From: Hyphomicrobium sp. CS1BSMeth3
Lineage (GTDB): Bacteria > Pseudomonadota > Alphaproteobacteria > Rhizobiales > Hyphomicrobiaceae
Direction of reading: 5' to 3'
DNA: 64,000 nt
NCBI RefSeq assembly: GCF_900117415.1
Contig: NZ_FPEI01000003.1
Location: 62,001 to 126,000, forward strand
Below the pieces are notes generated by a model that ran no database searches, was not told the origin of the DNA, and saw only the letters and a program-made list of their open reading frames with translations. Shown here in pieces: positions 1-8,387 of the stretch; the stretch's first letter is position 1, and the number at the start of each line of letters is the position of its first letter. The translations under genes were made by a program, and so were the position numbers.

Positions 1-393
1 GACAAAGCCGGCGCCAAGCCGATCGCGCGCATCGTCTCGTCGGGCGTCGCGGGCGTTGCTCCGCGCACCATGGGCTTCGGCCCCGTGCCCGCCGCCAAGA
101 AGGCGCTCGAGCGCGCCGGCCTCGACATCAAGGACATGGACGTCATCGAGATCAACGAGGCCTTTGCCGCGCAGGTTCTCGCGTGCCTCAAGGGCCTCGA
201 CGTCGATTTCAAGGACAGCCGCGTGAACCCGAATGGCGGCGCGATCGCCGTCGGCCATCCGCTCGGCGCCTCGGGCGGGCGCATCGCACTCACCGCCGCG
301 CGCCAGCTTCAGCGCACGGGCGGCAAGTACGCGCTCGTCTCCATGTGCATTGGCGTCGGCCAGGGCATTGCCATGGTCATCGAGCGGGCTTGA
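1..393 (+). CDS. Thiolase (acetyl-CoA acyltransferase), C-terminal part
   Basis: The reading frame is open at the window edge and stops at TGA 391-393, giving about 130 residues, the C-terminal third of a thiolase of usual length near 390. It shows NEAFA, GGAIAVGHPLGASGG (with the catalytic His) and MCIGVGQG (with the second catalytic Cys). The N-terminal nucleophile Cys lies outside the window. Thiolases condense or cleave acyl-CoA in beta-oxidation, polyhydroxybutyrate synthesis or aromatic breakdown, and this fragment cannot tell which. A short repeat (GCCGCGGGCTGCTG core) follows the stop codon directly. Confidence 0.93.
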   Translation, partial: DKAGAKPIARIVSSGVAGVAPRTMGFGPVPAAKKALERAGLDIKDMDVIEINEAFAAQVLACLKGLDVDFKDSRVNPNGGAIAVGHPLGASGGRIALTAARQLQRTGGKYALVSMCIGVGQGIAMVIERA

Positions 394-416
394 TTTTTAT
401 TTGCCGCGGGCTGCTG
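394..416 (+). repeat. Family D repeat, partial copy after thiolase stop
   Basis: Directly after the TGA of the thiolase gene comes a T-rich run and then TTGCCGCGGGCTGCTG. The same core occurs, on the other strand, at 691-745 and in diverged form at 62828-62869 and 62909-62963. It abuts a stop codon here and at 744-746. Confidence 0.5.
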
Positions 417-520
417 ATCGCTTCGCGAGTGGGGCTTTCGCCCCACACCCCAACCGGGGGGGACACCCTCCCGGACCCACCCGCCTTTAATGACAATCGC
501 GCTTGCGGCGAGCACACCAT

Positions 521-640
521 CATCCCCTCTCCCCGCTTGCGGGGAGAGGGTTAGGGTGAGGGGCAGCGGCATACGCTGACGTCGCGCAAGTTCCTGCCCC
601 TCATCCCGACCTTCTCCCCGTAAGCACGGGGAGAAGGGGA
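521..640. repeat. Family A palindromic intergenic repeat
   Basis: This is about 120 bp built from CTCTCCCCGCTTGCGGGGAG-type hairpins at both ends around a core that includes GGGTTAGGGTGAGGGGC and GGCATACGCTGACGTCG. A related copy in inverted orientation lies at 62576-62716. The rest of 394-743 holds no supported gene. Repeats of this kind are common between genes in Hyphomicrobiales and may form RNA hairpins at 3' ends. Confidence 0.6.
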
Positions 641-690
641 AGTGGGGCGCCTCATACGCTGCACTGTCGATATGGCTGCCGTGGGCATCG

Positions 691-745
691 TGCCACGCCA
701 GAAAGCGGCAGCACCTCTTCCCAGCAGCCCGCGGCAAGAAAAACT
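691..745 (-). repeat. Family D repeat overlapping a stop codon
   Basis: The segment contains CACCTCTTCCCAGCAGCCCG followed by CGGCAAG. Its end reaches into the stop codon (744-746) of the minus-strand gene next to it. Read on the minus strand it gives a stop codon, a short T run, then TTGCCGCGGGCTGCTGGGAA. This is the same arrangement as after the thiolase stop. Confidence 0.5.
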
Positions 746-1793
746 AAGGCCGCAGCGCGCTGATGCGCTGACGTGCGGCCTCGATGCCGCCGTCGAGAGC
801 CTCGCGATAGAGTTCGATCGCTTTCGGCACCTCGGCGCGAACACTGCGCACGCCGCGCGCCGCGAGGAAATTCGGATCGTAGGTCTCGGCGAGCAGGAAG
901 CGGGCCGCCGGCATCGCAGCGACGGTCTGATCCTCGAGCAGGCTGCGGGCCGTGCGGAAATCGCCGTCACCGATCAGGCGACGGGCATCATCGAGCATAG
1001 CCTCGGCCTTGGCCGCCTCGGACTGGACCGGCGTGGTCTCAACGGCCACCGGCTGCAGAACCGCCACGGCCGCTGAAGCCGTCGCCGGACGCTGCTGCGC
1101 CGGGCGCACGGCCTCGACGGGCACCATGATCGTGCCGGGCACTGCCGTTGCCGTCACCGGCGGCGGCGCCGTGACCGATAGCGCACGCGGCGTCTCGGCC
1201 ACCGGCTCGTGCACGGACGTAGCGACCGACGCCGAGGGCGTGGGCGCCGCTACGGCAAGCCCGAAATTGGCGGCCATCTGAGTGAACGAGCCGACGGGAT
1301 CGATCCGCCCTTTCTGCCAAAGCACGACGGGCACCGAGAGGGCGAGCCCGACGGTCAGGCCCAGCGCGGCGCCGGTAACGTGGCGCATGATGGCGCTCGG
1401 CGGCTGTGGCTGGATGGGTGAGAGCCATGATGTGGGCATGGGCTCAGGCATACGCAGACGCTCCTCTTGCTCATCCAGATCGAAATCCGTGAGGCGCCTG
1501 CCCCCCGGATTCACTGGATTCCCCCACGCGGCGTGCGTCCCGATCTGCTGGCCGTCCTGGAAGCGGGCCCGGAGTTCCTCGGCTGTCCGCGTGCGCGGAA
1601 ACCAGTCTCTCTCCGATGTGGCTTGCCGGGGTGGCATCTCGGTCGGCGGCAGGGCCCCCTTGGCCTGCTCGGCACCGCGGACAATGTCTCGCGCTTCGCC
1701 ATAAGCGCTTGCAGATGCGGCATTTCCATGGCGCCGGCCGAATTCGCGCGCGCTGCCTGGAACGACACTTTTGGCTGATGTCCGGCTGCTCAT
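744..1793 (-). CDS. Membrane-anchored protein with C-terminal TPR/Sel1-like region, function unknown
   Basis: A protein of 349 residues. The ATG at 1793 is chosen because a GGGAGG Shine-Dalgarno site precedes it by a few bases; the frame stays open upstream to 1898. The N-terminal ~150 residues are polar and probably cytoplasmic. One hydrophobic segment follows (ALGLTVGLALSVPVVLW), then a Pro/Ala/Thr/Val-rich stretch. The final ~90 residues are helical and resemble TPR or Sel1 units (AKAEAMLDDARRLI, AIELYREALDGGIEAARQRI). The order suggests a cytoplasmic head, one membrane pass and an outer TPR domain. No enzyme motif is seen. It stands alone on its strand, between the thiolase and the amidase. 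Confidence 0.7.
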   Translation of the reverse strand: MSSRTSAKSVVPGSAREFGRRHGNAASASAYGEARDIVRGAEQAKGALPPTEMPPRQATSERDWFPRTRTAEELRARFQDGQQIGTHAAWGNPVNPGGRRLTDFDLDEQEERLRMPEPMPTSWLSPIQPQPPSAIMRHVTGAALGLTVGLALSVPVVLWQKGRIDPVGSFTQMAANFGLAVAAPTPSASVATSVHEPVAETPRALSVTAPPPVTATAVPGTIMVPVEAVRPAQQRPATASAAVAVLQPVAVETTPVQSEAAKAEAMLDDARRLIGDGDFRTARSLLEDQTVAAMPAARFLLAETYDPNFLAARGVRSVRAEVPKAIELYREALDGGIEAARQRISALRP

Positions 1794-2239
1794 CGGGCCT
1801 CCCAGTTCATCGCCGGCGCCGTTCCATGTGGCGCCAAGGCACTTGGGTGAACCCGCACGTACGTGCCCTCGAGCGCTTGCCTGCGCCCTGGGCTGCAAAC
1901 TGCACTACTGGAGACCCCGTCCCCCGAGCCGTTCGAGTACGCACCACACCCTGCCTCGCCCGATTTGCCCTTCCCTCGACCCCTCGCTGGGACAGCATCA
2001 GGCGGCTGCCTCACCATGCCGCATGAACAAACTACACGCTGCTCTATGTACGGACAAGAAAGAGTTTGCCCCGTGGCGCTCAAAGCACGGGAATAGCCGA
2101 TGCCATGACGCCGCATCGCGCATCATCGTGCAGCGAAATCCTGCACGCGGACATCTTGCGCGGATGCTGGCCTCCCGCCCATGCTGAGCGGCCGCGGCGT
2201 GCCGAAAGCCGTGGGAGCAGAATTGAGAGGATGCCCGAA
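1794..2239. other. Intergenic region between divergent genes, nothing identified
   Basis: These 446 bp separate the minus-strand membrane protein from the plus-strand amidase, so they must hold both promoters. I see no repeat copy, hairpin or convincing small gene. The amidase frame is open upstream to 2066, but that part has the low-complexity look of non-coding sequence and lacks amidase similarity. Confidence 0.4.
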
Positions 2240-3604
2240 ATGCCCCGCCGCCAGCCCACACTTTCGAGCCTTGCCCGCGATCTCGCGACCGGCGCCACGA
2301 CCAGCCGCAAGATCGTCGAGGACTGTCTCGCGCGCATCGAGGATCCGGCCGGCGAAGGCGCGCGCACGTTCATAAAGGTCCACGCCGATCGCGCCCGCGC
2401 GGCGGCCGATGCCATGGATGGCCTCCGCCGTGTCGGCGCGGCGCCTTCGCCCTATGCCGGCATTCCTGTGGCGATCAAGGATCTCGCGGACATCGCTGGC
2501 GAGGTCACGGCTGCCGGCTCGCGCGCGCTCGCCGATGCGCCGCTCGCTACGCACGACGCCCCATCGGTCGCGCGCCTGCGCCGCGCCGGCTTCATCTTCA
2601 TCGGCCGCGCGAACATGACCGAGTTCGCCTACTCGGGTCTCGGCATCAATCCGCACTACGGCACGCCGGCATCGCCGTGGGCACGCAATGAACGCCGCGT
2701 GCCGGGCGGCTCGTCCTCGGGCTCGGGCGTCGCTGTAGCCGATGGCATGGCGCATGGCGCGCTCGGAACGGACACCGGCGGCTCGTGCCGCGTGCCTGCA
2801 TCCTTCAACGGCGTCACGGGCTGGAAGCCGACGGCGCGGCGCGTGCCGATCGACGGCGTCGTGCCGCTCGCAACGTCGCTCGACTCGATCGGGCCGATCG
2901 CACGCACGGTCGACTGCTGCGCGATCATGGACGCGATCTTTGCTGCTGAAGCGCCCGCACCGCTGGCGAAAGTGCCGCTCGAGGGCCTGCGCCTGCTCGT
3001 GCCCGAGACCATCGTGCTCGACAGCCTCGATGCGCACGTTGCCGCCGCGTTCGATGCCGCGCTCCGGCGCATCTCGGATGCCGGCGCCGTCGTCACCCGC
3101 GCGCCGCTCCCCGTTCTCAAGCGCATTGCCGAGATGACCGACAAGGGCGGCATCTCGGGCGCCGAGAGCTACGCCTGGCATCGCGAGCTCATCGCCAGGC
3201 GCCGCGAGCAGTACGATCCGCGCGTGCTCATGCGCATCATGCGCGGCGCAGAGCAGGATGCCGCCTTCTACATCGGCCTCCTCGAGCGCCGCGCCGCGGC
3301 CATCAAAGCCTACAACGAAGCGACCGCCGACTTCGATGCCGTCATCATGCCGACGACCGCGATCATCGCGCCCCGCATCGACGAGGTGGCCAGCGAGGCC
3401 GACTACACCCGCATCAATCTGCTCATCCTGCGCAACCCGATGATGTTCAACATTCTCGACTGCTGCGGGATCTCGATCCCCATGCATCGCGCCGGCGATG
3501 CGCCGACCGGCCTCATGGTGATCGGCCAGGGCGGCACCGACCGGCGCACGCTCGCGATCTCGGCCGCATTGGAGGGAATTCTGCAGCCAGCTTCAGCAGA
3601 CTGA
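2240..3604 (+). CDS. Amidase signature (AS) family hydrolase
   Basis: A protein of 454 residues. The ATG at 2240 is preferred because GAGAGG ends nine bases before it; an ATG at 2231 touches that site. The AS-family Ser-cisSer-Lys triad is visible as K80 (VAIKD), S158 (GGSSSGSG) and S182 (DTGGSCR). It hydrolyses an amide; members include GatA-like, allophanate and aryl-amide hydrolases, and no GatB or GatC lies nearby, so a catabolic amidase is more likely. It lies 88 bp upstream of a TTT transporter on the same strand, which suggests the imported substrate or a derivative is an amide. That link is inference. Confidence 0.9.
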   Translation: MPRRQPTLSSLARDLATGATTSRKIVEDCLARIEDPAGEGARTFIKVHADRARAAADAMDGLRRVGAAPSPYAGIPVAIKDLADIAGEVTAAGSRALADAPLATHDAPSVARLRRAGFIFIGRANMTEFAYSGLGINPHYGTPASPWARNERRVPGGSSSGSGVAVADGMAHGALGTDTGGSCRVPASFNGVTGWKPTARRVPIDGVVPLATSLDSIGPIARTVDCCAIMDAIFAAEAPAPLAKVPLEGLRLLVPETIVLDSLDAHVAAAFDAALRRISDAGAVVTRAPLPVLKRIAEMTDKGGISGAESYAWHRELIARRREQYDPRVLMRIMRGAEQDAAFYIGLLERRAAAIKAYNEATADFDAVIMPTTAIIAPRIDEVASEADYTRINLLILRNPMMFNILDCCGISIPMHRAGDAPTGLMVIGQGGTDRRTLAISAALEGILQPASAD

Positions 3605-3692
3605 GCACTTTAGCGGCATACATTCGGGCTTGACGGGCCTCGGCTCTGCCGCCCATCGTTAGATAACGACCGCATACAAAGGGAGCTCCGTC

Positions 3693-4682
3693 ATGTCCGT
3701 CTCGCGCCTCGCGTCGCTGAGCCGCATAGGCTTGGCCGTTGTTGTCTCGGCTCTGTTCTGCGGCGCGGCGGCCGCTCAGTCCTGGCCAACCAAGCCCATC
3801 ACGATCGTCCAAGGCTTCCCGGCTGGCTCCGGCCTCGACATCATCGCCCGCATCATCCAGGCGCCGCTCGAGAAGGAGCTCGGCACCACGATCGTCTTCG
3901 ACTACAAAGCCGGCGCCGGCGGCAACCTCGCCTCCGAGATCGTCGCGAAAGCCGCGCCGGACGGCTACACCTTCATCTTCGGCACGGCCGGCACCCACGG
4001 CATCAACGCGTCGCTCTACAAGAAGCTCAGCTTCGACGTCGAGAGCGACTTCACGCCGATCGCTCCGATCGTCGATGTCCCGAACGTGATCACGGTCAAT
4101 CCGAAGGTGGTCGACGCCAAGGACGTCAAGGAGTTCATCGAGATCATCAAGAAGCAGCCGGGCAAGCAGAACTACGGCTCATCCGGCAACGGCGCCTCGA
4201 CGCATCTCGGCTTCGCGCAGTTCAATGTCGCGGCCGGCATCGACATGGTGCACATCCCCTACAAGGGCAGCCCGGCGGCCATCCAGGCCATGCTCAATGG
4301 CGAGACCTGCTGCCAGTTCGCCCAGCTTCAGACCGTGCTCGGCCAGCACAAGGCCGGCACGCTCCGCCTACTCGGCATGTCGACGTCGAAGCGCGTGCCA
4401 CTGCTGCCCGACATCCCGACGATCGCGGAAGCCGCAATCCCGGGCTTCGAGAGCGTGACGTGGTACGGCATGCTCGGCCCCAAGGGCCTCGATCCGGCGA
4501 TCGTCAGCAAGTTCAATGCCGCGATCAAGGCCGTGCTCGAGGACAAGGAAGTGGTCGCGAAGCTTGCCGGCATCGGCAATGCCGTGCGCTACGAGACGGC
4601 GGACCAGTTCCGCGCGACCATCAAGAAGGACCGCGCGCAGTGGGCCGAGGTCGTGAAGAAGTCAGGCGCGACGGTGGACTGA
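3693..4682 (+). CDS. tctC: TTT transporter periplasmic receptor (Bug/TctC family)
   Basis: A protein of 329 residues with an N-terminal signal peptide ending near AAAAQS (residue ~29). The mature start SWPTKPITIVQGFPAGSG is the classic Bug-family opening. GGGAG lies a few bases before the ATG. These receptors bind carboxylates or other small acids in the periplasm and deliver them to TctA/TctB. A full TctBA pair follows on the same strand, so this is a complete tripartite system. The receptor and tctB are separated by 106 bp that include a mobile-looking repeat (4714-4785). Confidence 0.93.
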   Translation: MSVSRLASLSRIGLAVVVSALFCGAAAAQSWPTKPITIVQGFPAGSGLDIIARIIQAPLEKELGTTIVFDYKAGAGGNLASEIVAKAAPDGYTFIFGTAGTHGINASLYKKLSFDVESDFTPIAPIVDVPNVITVNPKVVDAKDVKEFIEIIKKQPGKQNYGSSGNGASTHLGFAQFNVAAGIDMVHIPYKGSPAAIQAMLNGETCCQFAQLQTVLGQHKAGTLRLLGMSTSKRVPLLPDIPTIAEAAIPGFESVTWYGMLGPKGLDPAIVSKFNAAIKAVLEDKEVVAKLAGIGNAVRYETADQFRATIKKDRAQWAEVVKKSGATVD

Positions 4683-4713
4683 GTCGGCCGCCGCATCCCT
4701 GATCGAGGCTCGT

Positions 4714-4785
4714 GTGATGATCGAGAAATCCGCCCGCGCTCGCGGCACGGCATCGAGCGAACTTCGGAATCAAAAGGGACACTAG
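4714..4785 (+). repeat. CTAG palindromic element, hybrid copy, upstream of tctB
   Basis: The left half, beginning GTGATGATCGAGAAAT, matches the left half of the type 1 element at 20111-20186. The right end, CTTCGGAATCAAAAGGGACA then CTAG, matches the end of the type 2 element at 20200-20277. It finishes three bases before the tctB start codon. Its AAAAGGG is the only Shine-Dalgarno-like sequence in front of that ATG. Confidence 0.6.
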
Positions 4786-4788
4786 CCA

Positions 4789-5274
4789 ATGTCCTCCGAA
4801 GAAGCGCCCCGCCTCTCTGCCGAGATCGGCAGGGGATGGCGCGGCAAGACCGACCTGTGGGCGGGCGTGGCGACCATCCTGTTCGCCGCATCCGCCCTCT
4901 ATATCAGCGCCGACTACGGCCTCGGTCGCGCAGGACGCATCGGCGCCGGCTACGTGCCGCTCGTTGCCGGCCTGCTGCTTCTCGGACTCGGCGGGCTGCT
5001 CCTCCTGCGCGCCGGGCGCTCGCGCGAGGCCGTCGATACGGACATTGCGTGGCGGCCGCTTCTGCTCGTTGTCGGCGGGATCGTCACATTCGCGCTGCTG
5101 CTCGATCGTGCAGGCCTCATCGTCGCGATCATCGCGACGGTTATCGTCGCGGGACCTGCGGCCTACGGCAACACGATCCTCTCGCTGCTCATGTCCGGCG
5201 TGATCCTCTCCGCCTTTTCCTGGAGCCTCTTCGTCTACTTCCTGAAGATTTCCATCCCCGTCTGGTGGTTCTGA
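4789..5274 (+). CDS. tctB: TTT transporter small membrane subunit (TctB family)
   Basis: A protein of 161 residues with four hydrophobic segments (around LWAGVATILFAASALYI, VPLVAGLLLLGLGGLLLL, PLLLVVGGIVTFALLL with the adjacent IVAIIATVIVA, and a C-terminal LLMSGVILSAFSWSLFVYFL). This length and pattern fit TctB. It acts in the inner membrane with TctA. The start codon sits only three bases after a repeat element whose AAGGG (4774-4778) may act as ribosome-binding site. The tctA start follows 12 bp after the stop. Confidence 0.88.
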   Translation: MSSEEAPRLSAEIGRGWRGKTDLWAGVATILFAASALYISADYGLGRAGRIGAGYVPLVAGLLLLGLGGLLLLRAGRSREAVDTDIAWRPLLLVVGGIVTFALLLDRAGLIVAIIATVIVAGPAAYGNTILSLLMSGVILSAFSWSLFVYFLKISIPVWWF

Positions 5275-5286
5275 GGACCGGGGGCA

Positions 5287-6783
5287 ATGGAGCTTTTCGG
5301 TCAACTGGCATATGGCTTCGAGCTGGCGATCACGCCGCAGAACCTGCTGTTCTGCTTCCTCGGCGCGCTCATCGGCACGCTCGTCGGCGTGCTGCCCGGT
5401 CTCGGTCCCGTCGCGACCATCGCGATGCTGCTGCCGATCACGTTCACGCTGCCGCCCGTCGCCGCGCTCATCATGCTCGCGGGCCTCTACTACGGCGCGC
5501 AGTACGGCGGCTCGACGACCGCGATCCTCGTCAACATTCCAGGTGAAAGCTCCTCCGTCGTCACCTGTCTCGACGGCCACGCCATGGCGCGCAAGGGCCG
5601 CGCCGGCGCCGCGCTTGCGATTGCAGCCCTCGGCTCGTTCTTCGCCGGCACGGTCGCGACCTTCATCATCGCGATCTTCTCCGCGCCCATGGTGTGGATC
5701 GCGAGCACCTTCCAGTCACCCGACTACTTCGGCCTCATGATCTTCGGCCTGATCGCGGCGGTCGTGCTGGCACAAGGCTCAGTCGTCCGCTCGATCGTCA
5801 TGGTGCTCGTCGGGCTCGTGCTCGGTCTCGTCGGCACCGACATCACGACCGGCCAGTCGCGCTTCACGTTCGGCATTCCGCAGCTTTCCGAGGGCATCAG
5901 CTTCGTCGCGCTCGCCATGGGTCTCTTCGGCGTCGGCGAGGTCATCTCCAATCTCGCGCGCACCTTTGGCAAACCGGAGGTCCAGCCCGTGACCTCGCTC
6001 TGGCCGAACCGTGAGGAAGCGCGGCGCGCGACGCCGGCCGTCCTGCGTGGCACGGCAATCGGCTCGCTCCTCGGCGTGCTGCCGGGCGGCGGCGCGCTCA
6101 TTGCCTCGTTCGGCGCCTATGTCATCGAAAAGAAGTGGTCCAAGCGCCCGCAGGAGTTCGGCAACGGCGCCGTGGAGGGCGTCGCCGCGCCAGAGGCCGC
6201 CAACAACGCCGGCGCGCAGACCTCGTTCATTCCGCTGCTGACGCTCGGCCTCCCCTCGAATGCCGTGATGGCGCTCATGCTCGCTGCCATGACCATCCAC
6301 GGCATCGTGCCGGGACCGAAGCTCATGGTCGAGCGGCCCGATCTCTTCTGGGCCATGATTGCCTCCATGTGGATCGGCAATCTCATGCTGGTCATCATCA
6401 ACCTGCCGCTCATCCGGCTGTGGGTGATGCTGCTCAACGTGCCCTACCGCTATCTCTATCTCGCCATTCTCATCTTCTGCTGCATCGGCGCCTACAGCGT
6501 GAACAATTCGACGTTCGACGTGATGGTCATGGCGCTCTTCGGCGTGGTCGGCTACCTGCTGCCGAAGATCGGCTGCGAGCCCGCGCCGCTCATTCTCGGC
6601 GTGATCCTGGCGCCGCACATCGAGGAGAACTTCCGCCGATCGCTCGTCGTCTCGCGCGGGAGCTGGTGGATTTTCCTCGAGCGCCCCGTCTGCGCGGGCT
6701 TCCTGCTCGTGAGCCTGCTCTTCATGCTCGCGGTGCTGCTGCCGTCGATCCGCAAGGGACGCGAGGAAGCTTTCCGCGAATAA
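5287..6783 (+). CDS. tctA: TTT transporter large membrane subunit (TctA family)
   Basis: A protein of 498 residues, the normal TctA length, with about 12 membrane segments. Family marks include GVLPGLGPVATIAMLLP near the N-terminus, YYGAQYGGSTTAILVNIPGE, and GVLPGGGALIASFGAY in the second half. It forms the channel for the carboxylate bound by the Bug receptor and is driven by an ion gradient. It is the last gene of the tctCBA set. The stop codon lies only three bases from the end of the convergent flavoprotein gene. Confidence 0.94.
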   Translation: MELFGQLAYGFELAITPQNLLFCFLGALIGTLVGVLPGLGPVATIAMLLPITFTLPPVAALIMLAGLYYGAQYGGSTTAILVNIPGESSSVVTCLDGHAMARKGRAGAALAIAALGSFFAGTVATFIIAIFSAPMVWIASTFQSPDYFGLMIFGLIAAVVLAQGSVVRSIVMVLVGLVLGLVGTDITTGQSRFTFGIPQLSEGISFVALAMGLFGVGEVISNLARTFGKPEVQPVTSLWPNREEARRATPAVLRGTAIGSLLGVLPGGGALIASFGAYVIEKKWSKRPQEFGNGAVEGVAAPEAANNAGAQTSFIPLLTLGLPSNAVMALMLAAMTIHGIVPGPKLMVERPDLFWAMIASMWIGNLMLVIINLPLIRLWVMLLNVPYRYLYLAILIFCCIGAYSVNNSTFDVMVMALFGVVGYLLPKIGCEPAPLILGVILAPHIEENFRRSLVVSRGSWWIFLERPVCAGFLLVSLLFMLAVLLPSIRKGREEAFRE

Positions 6784-6786
6784 GCA

Positions 6787-8256
6787 TCAGGGAACGAGAT
6801 AGCGGGTGGGTGCCAGCTCGCGCTCATCATGTGCGCGAAGCCGCGCCTCGAGCTCCGGCAGGCTCTCCTCGAACAGATGCGCGACGATGGCGTCGGCGAG
6901 GCGCCGCGCGCCGATCTGGAGGCCCGGGATGTCGCCGGCAAGGGCCGCATGGCTCATCGTGGCGCCGACATTGAACATGTGAATGCGGTCGAGGACCTGC
7001 ATTCGATCGGGCTCATGCGCGATCAGTTCGAAGCCGGCGCCGAGATAAGGATGGCGCGCGCATTCCGGATCCTGCGCGGCAAGCTCAGGGGCGATACGGT
7101 CTCGCCACAGCAGGATGTTGCCGGCGAGCGGCGCGAGAAGCGGATGCTTCTCCAGATCGATGTCGAAGCCCGTCGCGAGAATCACAGCGTCGAAATCGAA
7201 CCGCCCTTTGGCCGTCACGACGCGCACACCCGCGGCATCCGGCTGCACATCGGTCCACGGCTCGGCAAAACGGATCGAGAAATTCGGATGCACGTCACAG
7301 CGCAGCACGGACTCGTGCGGCGGTGGCGCCTGCTCGCCGAAGATGTAGGCCTGCAGCCGCCAGCGGTCCGCATCGCTGAGGCTTCCGAATGCGCGCAGAA
7401 AGCCTGGATACGATGCGCCCTTCGACTTGTTGACTTGCGGCAGATGCGGGCGGCGCACGAACATCGCGACCTCGGCAGCGCCACCTTCGAGCGCGGTCGC
7501 CGCACAATCGAAGGCCGAGGCGCCGGCACCGAGCACACCAACACGCTTCCCCGTAAAATCCTCAGGCTCGATGCCATCCGTCGAATGCAGCACGCGACGG
7601 CGCGCCTCGGCGCTCGCGCGATCGAGGCCCGGAAACTGCGGCAGCCTCAGCGCGCCGGCACCATCGCGCCCGCCCGCCAGCACGATCTTGCGCGCCCAGA
7701 TGTCCTCTCGCCCCTTGGCGCTTTCGAGCGTCGCGCGCACGCTCGACGCCGTCGGCTCGATCGCCACGAGCGCCGTTCCGTTCTCGACCTCGACGCCGAC
7801 TGTATCGCGCACCCACAGCAGATAATCGCGCCAATCGATCCGCCCGACCTTGTAGAGCTGCGCCCAGCCGTCCTCGCCGTGCTGCGCCTCGTACCACGCG
7901 CGAAAGGTCAGCGACGGCACGCCGAGATCAGGCCCGGTGAGATGCTTCGGCGAGCGCAGGATCTCCATGCGCGCGTATGTGCCCCATGGGCCTTCGTCCC
8001 CACGCGCGCAGCGGTCGATCACGCGCACTTTGCGCACACCCTCGCGCATGAGCGCGAACGCCGCCGTCTGCCCGCACATGCCGCCGCCGACGATCAACGC
8101 ATCCAGCATCGGCTTGCCATCGGGGCCCGCGGCCTCAGGAACCCAGTCGGCCGGCGGATAGTTGAGCATTTCGAGATCGTGGCGGGCGCGCCTCGCCAGA
8201 ATGGCCAGCGCCTCCTCGTCGCGCACGCTCTTCACGCCCTGCCAGATCTCGGCCAT
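6787..8256 (-). CDS. Flavin-dependent monooxygenase-like FAD/NAD(P)-binding protein
   Basis: A protein of 489 residues. The FAD-binding fold starts near residue 53 with LIVGGGMCGQTAA, and an NAD(P)-binding motif GVLGAGASAFDCAA follows near residue 245. ILATGFDID is the ATG-type motif seen in FMO and Baeyer-Villiger enzymes. The first ~50 residues are an extension. The usual FMO fingerprint (FxGxxxHxxxW/Y) is not seen clearly, so the exact class (N-hydroxylase, Baeyer-Villiger or lysine-monooxygenase-like) is open. It converges on tctA with a three-base gap and diverges from the isomerase gene. Confidence 0.82.
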   Translation of the reverse strand: MAEIWQGVKSVRDEEALAILARRARHDLEMLNYPPADWVPEAAGPDGKPMLDALIVGGGMCGQTAAFALMREGVRKVRVIDRCARGDEGPWGTYARMEILRSPKHLTGPDLGVPSLTFRAWYEAQHGEDGWAQLYKVGRIDWRDYLLWVRDTVGVEVENGTALVAIEPTASSVRATLESAKGREDIWARKIVLAGGRDGAGALRLPQFPGLDRASAEARRRVLHSTDGIEPEDFTGKRVGVLGAGASAFDCAATALEGGAAEVAMFVRRPHLPQVNKSKGASYPGFLRAFGSLSDADRWRLQAYIFGEQAPPPHESVLRCDVHPNFSIRFAEPWTDVQPDAAGVRVVTAKGRFDFDAVILATGFDIDLEKHPLLAPLAGNILLWRDRIAPELAAQDPECARHPYLGAGFELIAHEPDRMQVLDRIHMFNVGATMSHAALAGDIPGLQIGARRLADAIVAHLFEESLPELEARLRAHDERELAPTRYLVP

Positions 8257-8297
8257 TCTGGTCCCCGTATCGCCATCACACTAGCAAGGTTATGATT

Positions 8298-8375
8298 CTA
8301 GTGTCCCTTTTGATTCCGAAATTCGCTCGGGACGCCAGCATCGAGGTGGGGCGAACTTACAGATAGGGACACTAG
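8298..8375 (+). repeat. CTAG palindromic element, type 2, complete
   Basis: A 78-bp unit with perfect 10-bp terminal inverted repeats, CTAGTGTCCC at the left and GGGACACTAG at the right. Just to the left, 8275-8297 carries ATCACACTAG and spacer like that joining the two element types at 20177-20199. It sits between divergent genes and ends 12 bases before the start of the isomerase gene. Confidence 0.7.
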
Positions 8376-8387
8376 AGGAGCGCGCCC

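Noticed and set aside
2123-3487. 454-residue minus-strand open frame opposite the amidase
   Set aside because: Shadow of the amidase reading frame; composition is biased to Arg, His and Asp with no motif.
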